Under the pieces are notes generated by a model that worked only from the letters and a program-made list of their open reading frames with translations, was not told the origin of the DNA and did no database searches. From Phycisphaerae bacterium SM23_30 (GTDB lineage: Bacteria > Planctomycetota > Phycisphaerae > Sedimentisphaerales > SM23-30), in NCBI GenBank assembly GCA_001303695.1, contig LJUC01000010.1, positions 1 to 32,252 of the forward strand: a stretch of 32,252 bases of DNA, read 5' to 3'. Below, piece by piece: positions 1 to 8,580 of this stretch. The stretch's first letter is position 1. Every line of letters starts with the position of its first letter. A program made the position numbers and the translations under genes.

Positions 1-2
1 AC

Positions 3-1520
3 CAGGACTGCGGCCAAGTAGATAACGACCCGGACGACGGCGACGGCCACGGCACGCACGTGGCGGGAACCATCGCCGCTATCACAAATAATAATCTCAT
101 GGCGGCGGGGGTGGCGGGGGGTTTTGCGAGCGGCAGCGTCAGCAGTTGGGGTAATGGCGTTGAAGTCATGGCTATGCGCATTGGTTATCACGCCAAGTAC
201 CAGGGACAAATCACGGGCATCGTAAGAATGGACTGGGCTGCCGAGGCGATGAGCTACGTGGCCGACCAGATAGATCGTCATAATATTAACGTGGCGGCGA
301 TCAACTGCTCCTGGGACTCCTCCAATACGGGAGGCATAGATGCGGCAGTGGATAATCTTTTAGCCCACGACGTGATGATTATCCACAGTGCGGGCAATAA
401 TAATTCCGCTACGGCTGATTATCTGGGTGCTAAGGCCGGGGTGATGAACGTGGCGGCCACCGACGTTAACGGCGCGGGCGCCGGTTTTAGCAACCACGGC
501 GCTTGGGTCGATCTGGCGGGGCCCGGGGTTGATGTTTTGAGCACTTACGCGGAGCCCGGCGATCCCGACAAAGATAATCATTATATTGCTTTACTTTCCG
601 GCACTTCCATGGCGGCGCCGCATGTTGCGGGCGTGGCCGCCCTGCTGGAATCGTTTGATCCCAATCTCTCCGGACCGGAAAAGTTAGATATTATGGTTAA
701 TACCACCACACCCTACAACGATAGCCGCAATTTGGGCGCCGGGATCATAAACGCCTATAACGCCCTGCAGGCTATTGGTCCGCCGGAGTCGCCGACAAAC
801 GTTAACGCCGAACCCCACACCCAATGCGACGAAGTTTTACTCAGCTGGATCGCCTCTGCTCGTGCCGCAGGCTACCGAATTTATTATCAGGAAAATACGC
901 CGGGTCCGCCTTTCGATCCCTGTCAACCGGGAAATCCCGCTTCCGGCGCCGACGTGGGTGATGTAACGGAGGTAATAATTTCGGATTTAATCCCGCAAAC
1001 CACCTATTACTTTGCGGTAACGGCTTACGATGCACTCGGAGAAAGTGATTATTCCAACCAGGACAGTGCTGTTTGCGCCAGCAACTGCAAGGTAATCATC
1101 TCCGGTTATATACAAACGATAAGCGGGTTCGGGATAGAAGCGGTAAAAGTTAACGCCAATAAAGGCGGAGGCTCGGCTCTTACCGATCCCAATGGTTATT
1201 ATCAGTTGGAGGTGCCCTGGGGCTGGACCGACGGTACGGTCACTGTGGGTAGGGATCGGTGGATGTTCGATCCCAACCATCTCGAGTACCCCGGAATGGT
1301 TACGGAGAATCAAACGGCCCAAAACTACATCGGCCGCGCCTCGGCTGACTTTGATGCAGACGGCGACGTTGATATTGTTGATTTGGCCTTTTTCCACCGG
1401 TATTGGCTGCAATCGGATTGCATCAGTAAAAACAACTGCGACCAAACGGACCTTGATCTCAGCAACAAAGTTGATATGATCGATTTTGGCCTTTTCGCCG
1501 AACAATATTTGAAAAAGTGA
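3..1520 (+). CDS. Secreted S8 (subtilisin-like) serine protease with FnIII and dockerin repeat, 5' partial
   Basis: An extracellular subtilase whose 5' end lies outside the window. The open frame runs in from the left edge and its first visible residues include the catalytic-His motif HGTHVAGT (His codon at 54-56). A GTG at 60 is an internal valine of this motif, not a start. The catalytic Ser lies in GTSMAAPH (Ser codon 606-608) and the oxyanion-hole Asn in SAGNN. The catalytic Asp and signal peptide must lie upstream. After the protease domain come a fibronectin type III-like domain (about residues 243-338 counted from the GTG), a carboxypeptidase-regulatory-like beta domain (about 344-428) and a C-terminal dockerin-type region with calcium-loop repeats (DADGDVD, then DLSNKVD). 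Such dockerin-like tails are common on secreted planctomycete proteins. It converges on the M14 gene. Confidence 0.93.
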   Translation, partial: QDCGQVDNDPDDGDGHGTHVAGTIAAITNNNLMAAGVAGGFASGSVSSWGNGVEVMAMRIGYHAKYQGQITGIVRMDWAAEAMSYVADQIDRHNINVAAINCSWDSSNTGGIDAAVDNLLAHDVMIIHSAGNNNSATADYLGAKAGVMNVAATDVNGAGAGFSNHGAWVDLAGPGVDVLSTYAEPGDPDKDNHYIALLSGTSMAAPHVAGVAALLESFDPNLSGPEKLDIMVNTTTPYNDSRNLGAGIINAYNALQAIGPPESPTNVNAEPHTQCDEVLLSWIASARAAGYRIYYQENTPGPPFDPCQPGNPASGADVGDVTEVIISDLIPQTTYYFAVTAYDALGESDYSNQDSAVCASNCKVIISGYIQTISGFGIEAVKVNANKGGGSALTDPNGYYQLEVPWGWTDGTVTVGRDRWMFDPNHLEYPGMVTENQTAQNYIGRASADFDADGDVDIVDLAFFHRYWLQSDCISKNNCDQTDLDLSNKVDMIDFGLFAEQYLKK

Positions 1521-1575
1521 AACTAAAGTATTATTATTGGTATTCAATAAAAACTATCTAAGTCGGCAATTTTTA

Positions 1576-3255
1576 CTATTGGATTATCTTCAAATACTTA
1601 TATATCGGGTAAACCACGCTGTGTTTTTCGGCGCCGAGGGCCATGAGGTAATCGTTTAGCAGATTCCAGCCGACAAAGCCGTCTCCGACCTGGGGTTCCA
1701 GGCAATAAAACGCCATATTGGCCAATGGCTGGGCCATATCAACCTGGAAAGTCCCCGCCGGAAATTCCTTCCGCGGCGAGCTAAAGAAACCGCCCTCCAG
1801 CATTGTCATGTCATAGCCGCCCTTTCTAATCGGCACCAGCTTGTCAATGATGAATTCTGCGCCGCTGACCACGATAGGTTTATCGAGGATATTTACTCTG
1901 ATATTATGGAGGCGCAATTTTTCCACGATAAATCCCATGTCGGTCGGTATCAAATACCCTCTGGGAACCATCGCTTCTTTGGTGCCCACCGGCTTGGTCA
2001 CCAGCTCCACATTGGGGCATAGCTCCGGCGGCTCATTGCCGATGATGCTCTGTCGGACGCTGGTGCCGGGAATAATTTTTGAGGGGATATTCCGATAGGC
2101 GTAAATATCAAACTTGCCGTAGGATTCATATATACCTTCGACAAAGTTTTTCAAGCGGCCGCTTTCGGCCTCGGTGTGAACCTGGTTTACCACCTCCTCA
2201 TCCGCCCGGCGGCAAATCTGCTGCATCTCCTCGCCGTGTTCATAGGTATATTGCAAAAGCTCCCTCATGTAAACATACTGGCTGTAAATTTTCTTCTCAA
2301 AGGACTCATAACCCGGCGTCTCCACCAAAATCGACATGCGGTTTCTGAGCCCGTAACCGCTGACCATAAACTTTCCTTCCGTGGACCAGATGGCGTTGTC
2401 ATGGGTGAATTCCGTAGGGGGCCAGCCGCGGTCCAGGCCGGCGTGAAAATGAATCTCGATGCCCCCGTTCTCGCGGGTCATCTTTTGCAGGGCGGGGAAG
2501 ATTTTTTCGGTAACATAGCCGCGCGGCCCCGGGTGCGCGGCAGGCACGTTGGAAGCGGCCTGCACGATGGCGTAACCGTGCCTCGCCCCCCCCATGCGGT
2601 GGGTGTCATGAATAATAATCGGATCCCAACCGTTGAACACATTTTGATAGGCGCCCCGCATGTTGGTGGTCTCCAGCTTGATGGCGTCGCGATTGACATC
2701 ATAGCCCTGGGCGTTTTGCCGCGTACCTGATAATTGGGGCAAACCATCGGCAACGCTTAAGGTTTCATTGCCGTCGAGATTAAAATTCGGACAACCCAAA
2801 ATGATCAACTTGTCCAGCCAGTATTTTTTCTCGCCCAGCAGGATATCGCGCATCAGCATCAGTAAGGCTTCCTTGCCTTCACATTCGCTGGGGTGAATGC
2901 CGCCCTGCAGATAAACCACCGTCTTGCCGGAACTCCGGGCCTGGACCGCCGACGTGACCCGGGGATTGGCCATGACGATTACCGGACAGCTTCTACCCCG
3001 GTCGCTGACAAACATATTAAAAACGTGGACATTTTCGCTCTGCCATTTGAGGGTGGCGAAAAAATCCAGAATGTCCCGGTTGGTGGCGGTGCGGGCAAAT
3101 TCGCTTTTTTCCGCCGGCGTCTTAAGATTTTCCGGCCAGTCGCCGTTCCACCCCGCCGGCACCTCACTGCCCCAGTAAATCTTCCGCTCCTGAGCGGTAG
3201 CCAAGCTAACTACAGAAAAATTCAACAACAAAATCAAATAAAGTGTCTTTTTCAT
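1576..3255 (-). CDS. Exported M14-family zinc metallocarboxypeptidase
   Basis: A 559-residue protein with a signal peptide (basic MKK, hydrophobic core, probable cleavage after ATA-Q near residue 21), so exported. M14 zinc-site features are clear: HPSE (H121, E124) as the first two ligands, the NxDG-type element around residues 157-163, N188-R189-D190 for substrate carboxylate binding, H219 in DTHR as third ligand, and a later ILVETPGY segment that probably supplies the catalytic Glu. It should remove residues from the C-terminus of peptides or cell-wall peptides. A further domain of about 170 residues follows the peptidase core. The ATG overlaps the stop of the upstream nuclease gene by four bases (TCAT on the plus strand at 3252-3255). 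An AAAAGGAAAAG ribosome site lies inside the nuclease's lysine/arginine-rich C-terminal codons. Confidence 0.9.
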   Translation of the reverse strand: MKKTLYLILLLNFSVVSLATAQERKIYWGSEVPAGWNGDWPENLKTPAEKSEFARTATNRDILDFFATLKWQSENVHVFNMFVSDRGRSCPVIVMANPRVTSAVQARSSGKTVVYLQGGIHPSECEGKEALLMLMRDILLGEKKYWLDKLIILGCPNFNLDGNETLSVADGLPQLSGTRQNAQGYDVNRDAIKLETTNMRGAYQNVFNGWDPIIIHDTHRMGGARHGYAIVQAASNVPAAHPGPRGYVTEKIFPALQKMTRENGGIEIHFHAGLDRGWPPTEFTHDNAIWSTEGKFMVSGYGLRNRMSILVETPGYESFEKKIYSQYVYMRELLQYTYEHGEEMQQICRRADEEVVNQVHTEAESGRLKNFVEGIYESYGKFDIYAYRNIPSKIIPGTSVRQSIIGNEPPELCPNVELVTKPVGTKEAMVPRGYLIPTDMGFIVEKLRLHNIRVNILDKPIVVSGAEFIIDKLVPIRKGGYDMTMLEGGFFSSPRKEFPAGTFQVDMAQPLANMAFYCLEPQVGDGFVGWNLLNDYLMALGAEKHSVVYPIYKYLKIIQ

Positions 3256-4139
3256 TTTCTTTTCCTTTTGTTTTGCGGCATTGGTTTATAATTCTTTCGC
3301 GCTAATTTAGTCCATTCTTTAGCCAGTTCCGGTACTCTTTTAATTACTTCACGACCAAACAGAACTTCGTCTATGTATCCCATATGAAGCATATCAACAA
3401 TACGGCACAGATATGAACATCCGCATTCCCACCAGGTATAATAGGCGTCCACCATCAAATAATGTTTGACATCAATGTCTTCATTTAGTTTGAGATCCTC
3501 AATTTCCATGCCGTCAAGTAATGATTCATATACACCATCAGCAACTCTACTGCCAAAGGTCGTTGTGTAGTAATATTCCTTTATCTCCCAGATGGCGATG
3601 GGATTCACAGGAGCAGGAAAAGCGCCGTCAATTCGGCGGGCTAAAGTTCGAACCGGAAAACCCTGTTTTGTTATCGTTGTCAAAACTTTTGGGTCATAGT
3701 CACAGGGATAATTGGCGGCGTTCGCTTCAATCAGCATATTTATCATACCAGTAAAATATGCCGGAGTTTTCTTTTTCCCTTTTTGTTTGTTCATGGGAAT
3801 AGGGCAAGCAGGTCGAAGTTTTTTCTTAAGGGTGTTAAATGCTTTTTTAGCTTCAGATACGTTCATTAAATTAGGCTCGGCTTGCCTGTGCAAAATATCC
3901 GCTCGGTAACGAAAATATTTTAACAACAATCTGCCGAAATCAGTTGCTTTATTAGTTTCGGCATTAATAATATGTTCCGTACCGAGAGTTAGTGTCTTAA
4001 AAACTTTTTGTATCTCCTGAAGCGACGGCACTTTGATACTTTTTTCCCCTCTTTTCGTATAACCGACTCCCTGGCTGATTAGTCGGACGTGAGCCCAGAA
4101 GGATTTGGGCAAATTAAGAAACCTCTTATCCGGAGTCAT
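3252..4139 (-). CDS. Putative type II restriction endonuclease (PD-(D/E)XK fold)
   Basis: A 295-residue protein that I do not recognise as a named enzyme. It carries a nuclease-like motif: D171 in RRIDGAF, then WEIK with E185 and K187, which fits the D-(x13)-ExK pattern of PD-(D/E)XK endonucleases. E138 in MLIEAN could be the helix acid. The C-terminus is strongly basic (KRKRK). It overlaps the HTH gene by an ATGA junction (4136-4139), and a D12-class methyltransferase diverges just beyond, the usual arrangement of a type II restriction-modification unit. I infer that it cuts unmethylated copies of the site protected by that methyltransferase; the site cannot be read from the sequence. The region is AT-richer than its flanks, suggesting acquisition. 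Confidence 0.72.
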   Translation of the reverse strand: MTPDKRFLNLPKSFWAHVRLISQGVGYTKRGEKSIKVPSLQEIQKVFKTLTLGTEHIINAETNKATDFGRLLLKYFRYRADILHRQAEPNLMNVSEAKKAFNTLKKKLRPACPIPMNKQKGKKKTPAYFTGMINMLIEANAANYPCDYDPKVLTTITKQGFPVRTLARRIDGAFPAPVNPIAIWEIKEYYYTTTFGSRVADGVYESLLDGMEIEDLKLNEDIDVKHYLMVDAYYTWWECGCSYLCRIVDMLHMGYIDEVLFGREVIKRVPELAKEWTKLARKNYKPMPQNKRKRK

Positions 4140-4378
4140 GAAATTTCTTTCTCAAATCTCTTAACGAAACTATTTAATGAGAGTCCCATGGCCTGACATA
4201 CGGTACGAAGCTCTAAAAGATCAAGACATAGTTCTCCGGACTCGTATTTACTAACAAATGATTGAGATCGACCCAGGCGCGCTGCAAGCTCTGATTGACG
4301 TAAACCCTTTTCGTTTCTGATTTTACGAAGCAACGCCTTTAATTTTTCCTGTTCCAGGCTATGGAGGCTCTTTTTCAT
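4136..4378 (-). CDS. XRE-family HTH regulator, probable controller (C) protein of the R-M system
   Basis: An 80-residue protein that is almost entirely one HTH_3/XRE domain (about residues 14-70): LRQSELAARLGRSQSFVSKYE is the recognition HTH. Size, fold and position immediately ahead of the nuclease gene, with overlapping stop/start codons, match controller proteins of type II R-M systems, which delay nuclease expression until DNA is methylated. No Shine-Dalgarno is visible before the ATG. A minus-strand TATAAA at 4390-4395 would start transcription only about five bases before the start codon, so the mRNA is probably near-leaderless, as known for several C genes. Its likely operator is the palindrome at 4408-4426. 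Confidence 0.85.
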   Translation of the reverse strand: MKKSLHSLEQEKLKALLRKIRNEKGLRQSELAARLGRSQSFVSKYESGELCLDLLELRTVCQAMGLSLNSFVKRFEKEIS

Positions 4379-4389
4379 AGAACGATGAT

Positions 4390-4417
4390 TTTATAATCCC
4401 TTGACGAATATTCCAAA
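4390..4417 (-). promoter_or_regulatory. Candidate promoter of the HTH-nuclease operon
   Basis: Read on the minus strand: TTTGGA (4412-4417), a 16-base spacer and TATAAA (4390-4395). The predicted start near 4383 leaves a leader of about five bases before the ATG at 4378. The -35 lies inside the palindrome at 4408-4426, so binding there could repress or activate. The -35 is a weak match, typical of promoters that need an activator. Confidence 0.45.
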
Positions 4418-4429
4418 ATGGAATATAAT
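4401..4429 (+). promoter_or_regulatory. Sigma-70-like promoter of the methyltransferase gene
   Basis: TTGACG (4401-4406), a 17-base spacer and a perfect TATAAT (4424-4429). It points at the methyltransferase start at 4535 and gives a leader of about 100 bases. The palindrome 4408-4426 fills the spacer and enters the -10, so an occupied operator should block this promoter. Confidence 0.7.
4408..4426. promoter_or_regulatory. Palindromic operator between divergent R-M promoters
   Basis: ATATTCCA-AAA-TGGAATAT is a perfect 8-base inverted repeat with a three-base centre. It sits between the HTH and methyltransferase genes, within the spacer of the rightward promoter and over the -35 of the leftward one. 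This is the expected position and symmetry for a dimeric controller-protein site. Confidence 0.65.
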
Positions 4430-4439
4430 GTCGTTTAGC

Positions 4440-4478
4440 TATTATAAGCTCGAAAAATTGGATTGTCGGCTTATAATA
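4440..4478. repeat. Inverted repeat in methyltransferase mRNA leader
   Basis: TATTATAAGC (4440-4449) and its exact reverse complement GCTTATAATA (4469-4478) are separated by 19 bases. It would form an AU-rich hairpin in the methyltransferase leader, or could be a second pair of protein half-sites. The right arm also holds a TATAAT-like sequence. Confidence 0.5.
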
Positions 4479-4534
4479 AAATCACCGTGGCATTTTTGCT
4501 GGTTATTTGTGGAATTTTGGATTTATTATAGAAC

Positions 4535-5419
4535 ATGGGTAAGTACTTATTTAAAGAGCTGGAAGTTTCTTTAAGAGCGTCGGAACCGCCTAAAAGACAA
4601 CTCTTGAAGTGGATAGGCAATAAACATAGATTCGCCCAGGAAATTGTCTCGTATTTCCCTTCTGATTTTAATACTTATTACGAACCTTTTTTAGGCAGCG
4701 GCGCAGTCCTAGCCACTTTAGCCTGGGAAAAATCCGTCGGCTCTGATATTTTTCTGCCGCTCATCGATATTTGGCAGACATTGGCCAAAGCGCCCGATAT
4801 GATCAAAAAATGGTATTTGCAAAGGTGGAAAGCATACTGCACCGAAAATCGTAAAGAAGGTTATGAAAAAATTAAGGCCTCCTACAATAAAAATCCCAAT
4901 GGCGCAGATTTATTATTTTTATGCCGTTCTTGCTACGGAGGAGTAGTAAGGTTCCGGAAGATGGACGGTTATATGTCAACTCCCTGTGGAATACACGAAC
5001 CGATTTCCCCTGAAGCTTTTTCAAAGCGAGTAGATGAATGGTATGTAAGAGTAAAAAGAGCCGAGTTTGTTCACCTGGATTATCAACAAGCAATGGGAAG
5101 GGCCCAACCTGGAGATTTAATATATTGCGATCCTCCTTATAAAGATACTCAACCGATTTTATATGGCGCCCAATCTTTTAGCATTAAACGGTTGTTTGAA
5201 GTAGTTGCAGAATGCAAGAAAAAGGGGATATACGTAGCCTTAAGCATTGATGGATCAAAACGGTCCGGTAAAATTGAATGCAACTTGCCAATACCCAAAG
5301 GACTTTTTGAAAGGGAGGCGTTTGTTAACTGCGGCCGATCCATGCTAAAACGCTTCCAAATGAACGGTCGCACCCTGGAAAAAGAAGTAGTACACGATAG
5401 ACTGCTTTTGACATATTAA
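4535..5419 (+). CDS. D12-class (Dam-like) N6-adenine DNA methyltransferase
   Basis: A 294-residue protein with the motif order of alpha-class adenine methyltransferases: KWIGNK near residues 25-30 (motif X), EPFLGSGA near 50-57 (SAM-binding motif I), a variable target-recognition region about 70-190, and DPPY at 199-202 (catalytic motif IV). Length fits the Dam/D12 family. It should transfer a methyl group from S-adenosylmethionine to adenine in the host copy of the restriction site. It is transcribed divergently from the HTH-nuclease pair. There is no convincing Shine-Dalgarno before ATG 4535 despite a long leader. The specificity is not readable; D12 enzymes include GATC and several other targets. 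Confidence 0.92.
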   Translation: MGKYLFKELEVSLRASEPPKRQLLKWIGNKHRFAQEIVSYFPSDFNTYYEPFLGSGAVLATLAWEKSVGSDIFLPLIDIWQTLAKAPDMIKKWYLQRWKAYCTENRKEGYEKIKASYNKNPNGADLLFLCRSCYGGVVRFRKMDGYMSTPCGIHEPISPEAFSKRVDEWYVRVKRAEFVHLDYQQAMGRAQPGDLIYCDPPYKDTQPILYGAQSFSIKRLFEVVAECKKKGIYVALSIDGSKRSGKIECNLPIPKGLFEREAFVNCGRSMLKRFQMNGRTLEKEVVHDRLLLTY

Positions 5420-5539
5420 GTCAATTATTATTTGGTTTCAGATGATTATCGAAATAATCCCAACGGAATCGGGTAACGCCGCCGAGGTCGTGGCCAGCGT
5501 TGGGGAATAGTTATATGTCGTAATTTTTTCCGATATTAT

Positions 5540-7261
5540 TCAGGGCTCTGATATAATTCCGTCCTCGGTGCCGCCTGATGCCGGGTCATTTACCGCCCGT
5601 GGCCCGGAGTCTGCGGCCTGCAGCATTTTTCTCACCTCCGAGGCAACACACAGGCCGATCTCTTCTTCCTCATCAACGACCGCATACGCTCCGGCGCGAA
5701 TTAAAACCGAACGATATATGTGATAACGCGAACGGGCGATAATGGCGGTTTCGGGTGATAACGAACGGATAAGCTCGATAATCTGCCGGGCGGCAGTTGG
5801 ATCGGGCACCGTAACCGCGACCGCCTTGGCCTCGGTGAACTGTAAATGCTCCAGAACTTCCGTTCGGGTGGCATCACCGATATAAGTTCGAAGGCCACAC
5901 GCCTGCGCTCTCGCGGCAGACCTGGGATTCAACTCGACGACGACGAGCGATTCTTGATCCCCTTTTAGTGCTTCGGCGACGCGCTGGCCTGCCGGGCCAA
6001 AACCAATGATCACGATATGACCGCTCAATCTTGGGTCAGATTCGGGCCATGCTTCGTCCAAAGAACGCAACACCTGGAGGTCATGAGCCAAAAGTCTGCC
6101 CAAAAGTCCAGCCAAGATGGGCGATACCGCAACCAAATACGGCGTAAGGAACAAAGTTACAATCGTTGCCGCAACGATCAGTTCAAATAAATCGCCTGTG
6201 ATTAATTGCCCCTGCCGCGCTACCTCGGCGAGCACGAAGGAGAACTCGCCCACCTGGGCCAGGCAAATGCCTGTTGCTACCGCATGAACGGGCAAGGAAC
6301 GGAACAAAAGTGCGACAGCGGACACAATGACCACCTTGCCGAACACGATGGCCGCCACTGTAGCCGCCACCATAGCCCCATGTTCCAATATCCATGCCGG
6401 ATTGCTCAGCATACCGATCGAGCTGAAAAACAATGTCACGAACAACGTTCGCAAAGGGGCAACGTCGGCGCGGATTTGCGTGGCAAAAGGTGACGCGGCG
6501 AGCAACATTCCCGCAATGAAGGATCCAAACACCGGGGAAAGACCGAGCTTGTGGGATACCCACGCCGATCCCACCGCGGTGACAATTGCCAGCAGGATCG
6601 GCAGCTCACGATTGCGCGCCGCTTCTTTTGCCCTTAGCAGCCGCGGCACGATAAAGTTCAGCAGCAGGTACAGCATTACCCCCAGCAGTGCGGCCATCCC
6701 GACGGTCCTGCCCAACTCCCAAATAATATGAACACCTGATCCTCTGCCGCCCAGAACTGTCACGACGAGTACCAGGGGAACTACCGCGATATCCTGCAGG
6801 AGCAGGATTCCCAGGGCGTTACGGCCATGGACGCTATCGACTTCCGCGCGGTTTACCAGCAGCCGCAATACACAGGCGGTGCTGCTTAAGGCGATTGCAG
6901 AACCGACCGTAACCGCCGCTGGCCCCCCAAGCCCAAATATCAGGCAAACCCCGGTTGCCAATGCGCCGGTCAATAGCACCTGCAGAGTTCCTCCGCCCAG
7001 GGCAATCGGCCCGATGTTTCGCAGTCTGCGCCAAGAAAATTCCAGACCAATGGTAAACAAAAGCAGCGCCACACCCAATTCCGCTATCGTAGCCACCGCC
7101 AGGTTATTCGGCATCCAGTCCAGGGCATTGGGCCCCAGCAACGTGCCGGCGAGCAAGTAGCCCAGTATCGCACTTTGTTTCAAGCGCTCGCATAGCGCAC
7201 CCAGCACCAACGCCGTCAGCAAAAGAATCAATATGTCAAGCAGTGCCGTCCAGAAATCCAT
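5540..7261 (-). CDS. KefB/CPA2-type cation:proton antiporter with TrkA-N domain
   Basis: A 573-residue inner-membrane protein. Residues about 5-385 form a chain of hydrophobic segments typical of Na+/H+ exchanger (CPA2) families, including GYLLAGTLLGP and the ELGVALLLFTIGLEFS segment with acidic residues in the membrane. From about residue 414 comes a cytoplasmic Rossmann (TrkA-N/RCK) domain starting HIVIIGFGPAGQ, followed by an acidic ligand position (VVELNPRS) and IGDATR. This architecture matches KefB/KefC/YbaL-like K+ or Na+ efflux coupled to proton entry and gated by nucleotide binding. There is no TrkA-C domain. It is 61 bases downstream of the alcohol dehydrogenase gene on the same strand. 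The ribosome site is weak (TAGGGAT). Ion specificity is not determinable. Confidence 0.92.
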   Translation of the reverse strand: MDFWTALLDILILLLTALVLGALCERLKQSAILGYLLAGTLLGPNALDWMPNNLAVATIAELGVALLLFTIGLEFSWRRLRNIGPIALGGGTLQVLLTGALATGVCLIFGLGGPAAVTVGSAIALSSTACVLRLLVNRAEVDSVHGRNALGILLLQDIAVVPLVLVVTVLGGRGSGVHIIWELGRTVGMAALLGVMLYLLLNFIVPRLLRAKEAARNRELPILLAIVTAVGSAWVSHKLGLSPVFGSFIAGMLLAASPFATQIRADVAPLRTLFVTLFFSSIGMLSNPAWILEHGAMVAATVAAIVFGKVVIVSAVALLFRSLPVHAVATGICLAQVGEFSFVLAEVARQGQLITGDLFELIVAATIVTLFLTPYLVAVSPILAGLLGRLLAHDLQVLRSLDEAWPESDPRLSGHIVIIGFGPAGQRVAEALKGDQESLVVVELNPRSAARAQACGLRTYIGDATRTEVLEHLQFTEAKAVAVTVPDPTAARQIIELIRSLSPETAIIARSRYHIYRSVLIRAGAYAVVDEEEEIGLCVASEVRKMLQAADSGPRAVNDPASGGTEDGIISEP

Positions 7262-7322
7262 AAAGATCCCTACTTATGCGACCTGAAATCGCTGTATTTT
7301 GAGGTATCATTCCCTTTATTTT

Positions 7323-8483
7323 TTACTCATATATTTCCTGATAGATTTGCATCGTCTGCTCAAGGGTGGGCACGATGGGATTATGGGCGGTGCAGCCGGA
7401 AGCGAGGGTGTCGGCGGCCATCTTTTCGATCATGCTGTCGTATTCTTTTTTGTCGATTCCGAACTGCGCCGGGGTCTGCAATTTTAGATCGCGGTTGAGT
7501 TGAAATAATTGCTCGACCAACATCCGGCAGCATTGATCGTCCGTCTGTCCCGGCTCGGACAGTCCCATGACGCGGGCAATGTGGGCATAGCGAGCCGGGG
7601 CTGCGGTAATAGAGAATTTGGTCACCGCCGGCAGCAGCATAGCGTTGCTTAAACCGTGCGGCACATGAAAACAGGCCCCCAGCGGTTCGCTCATCCCGTG
7701 CACCAACGCCACCGAGGCATTGGAAAAGGCGATCCCTGCCTGGAAGGAGCCGACCATCATGTTTTTCCGCGCCTCTTCGTTGGAGCCGTCCCGGCAGGCG
7801 GCCCGGATTGAATTCCATATCAGCTTAATCGCACTCAATGCATACGGATCGGTGCTTTCATGAGCCAAGCGAGAAACATACGCTTCGATGGCATGAGTCA
7901 GGGCGTCCACCCCTACTGCCGCCGTCAACGCCGGCGGCATGGTCATGGTCAGTTTATAATCCACCAGCGCCGCCGCCGGCACAAACGAGCGATCTCTCCC
8001 CGACATCTTGACCTTGCTTCTTTTATCGGCAATAACCACCGCTACCGTCGTTTCCGAACCGGTGCCGGCCGTCGTCGGTATAGCGATAACGCCGACGCCG
8101 GGTTTCTCCACCGCATTTAACGCCATAAATTTTTGCACCGGTCCCTCGTTGGTTGCCATGACGGCAATAGTCTTGGCGGTATCCATGGGGCTCCCCCCGC
8201 CCAATGCCACTACCCCGTCGCATTTATCTTTATGATACTGATCCAGAGCTTCCTTAACCATTTCCGTATCGGGCTCCGCCGTTACGCCGGCGTAAACCGA
8301 TACCGCCAGGTCGGCTTTCTGCAGCAACTGTCGAATCTCCTCCACCCGCCCTTCCTGTTCCATATATGGATCGGAAACCAAAAGCACCCGCGACCAGTTC
8401 AACCGACGCGCCTCCTCACCTGCCGCCTTGCGCGCCTCCGCCCCGATTACCGAACGGGCCGGAAGATCAAGAGTGTATTGCAT
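7323..8483 (-). CDS. Iron-dependent (type III) alcohol dehydrogenase
   Basis: A 386-residue cytosolic oxidoreductase, the usual length of the family. The N-terminal NAD(P)-binding half has GGGSPMDTAK (95-104) and TTAGTGSE (137-144). The C-terminal metal-binding half has D193 and H197 in DALTHAIEAY, H262 in HGMSEPLG and H276 in HVPHG, the expected Fe/Zn ligands by comparison with FucO-type enzymes. Position 266 is Glu where FucO-type enzymes have a second His (HGMxHPLG), so it belongs to another subgroup. The substrate is probably a short alcohol/aldehyde but is not readable. The start is preceded by a TAGGAA ribosome site. It may be cotranscribed with the antiporter downstream. Confidence 0.93.
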   Translation of the reverse strand: MQYTLDLPARSVIGAEARKAAGEEARRLNWSRVLLVSDPYMEQEGRVEEIRQLLQKADLAVSVYAGVTAEPDTEMVKEALDQYHKDKCDGVVALGGGSPMDTAKTIAVMATNEGPVQKFMALNAVEKPGVGVIAIPTTAGTGSETTVAVVIADKRSKVKMSGRDRSFVPAAALVDYKLTMTMPPALTAAVGVDALTHAIEAYVSRLAHESTDPYALSAIKLIWNSIRAACRDGSNEEARKNMMVGSFQAGIAFSNASVALVHGMSEPLGACFHVPHGLSNAMLLPAVTKFSITAAPARYAHIARVMGLSEPGQTDDQCCRMLVEQLFQLNRDLKLQTPAQFGIDKKEYDSMIEKMAADTLASGCTAHNPIVPTLEQTMQIYQEIYE

Positions 8484-8580
8484 TTTAAATTCCTAATCAG
8501 AGAAAAGGTTATAATTTGCCGAAGCACCATATACATTATCTAAATAATTGAACGAACTCTAACACCAACTGTTATTGATT

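Noticed and set aside
60-62. GTG as the start of the S8 protease gene
   Set aside because: The frame is open to the left edge and the codons before it encode the catalytic HGTH motif, so this GTG is an internal Val.
5444-5459. GATTAT-CGAA-ATAATC hairpin as a terminator after the methyltransferase
   Set aside because: Only six A/T-rich base pairs and no U-run follows.
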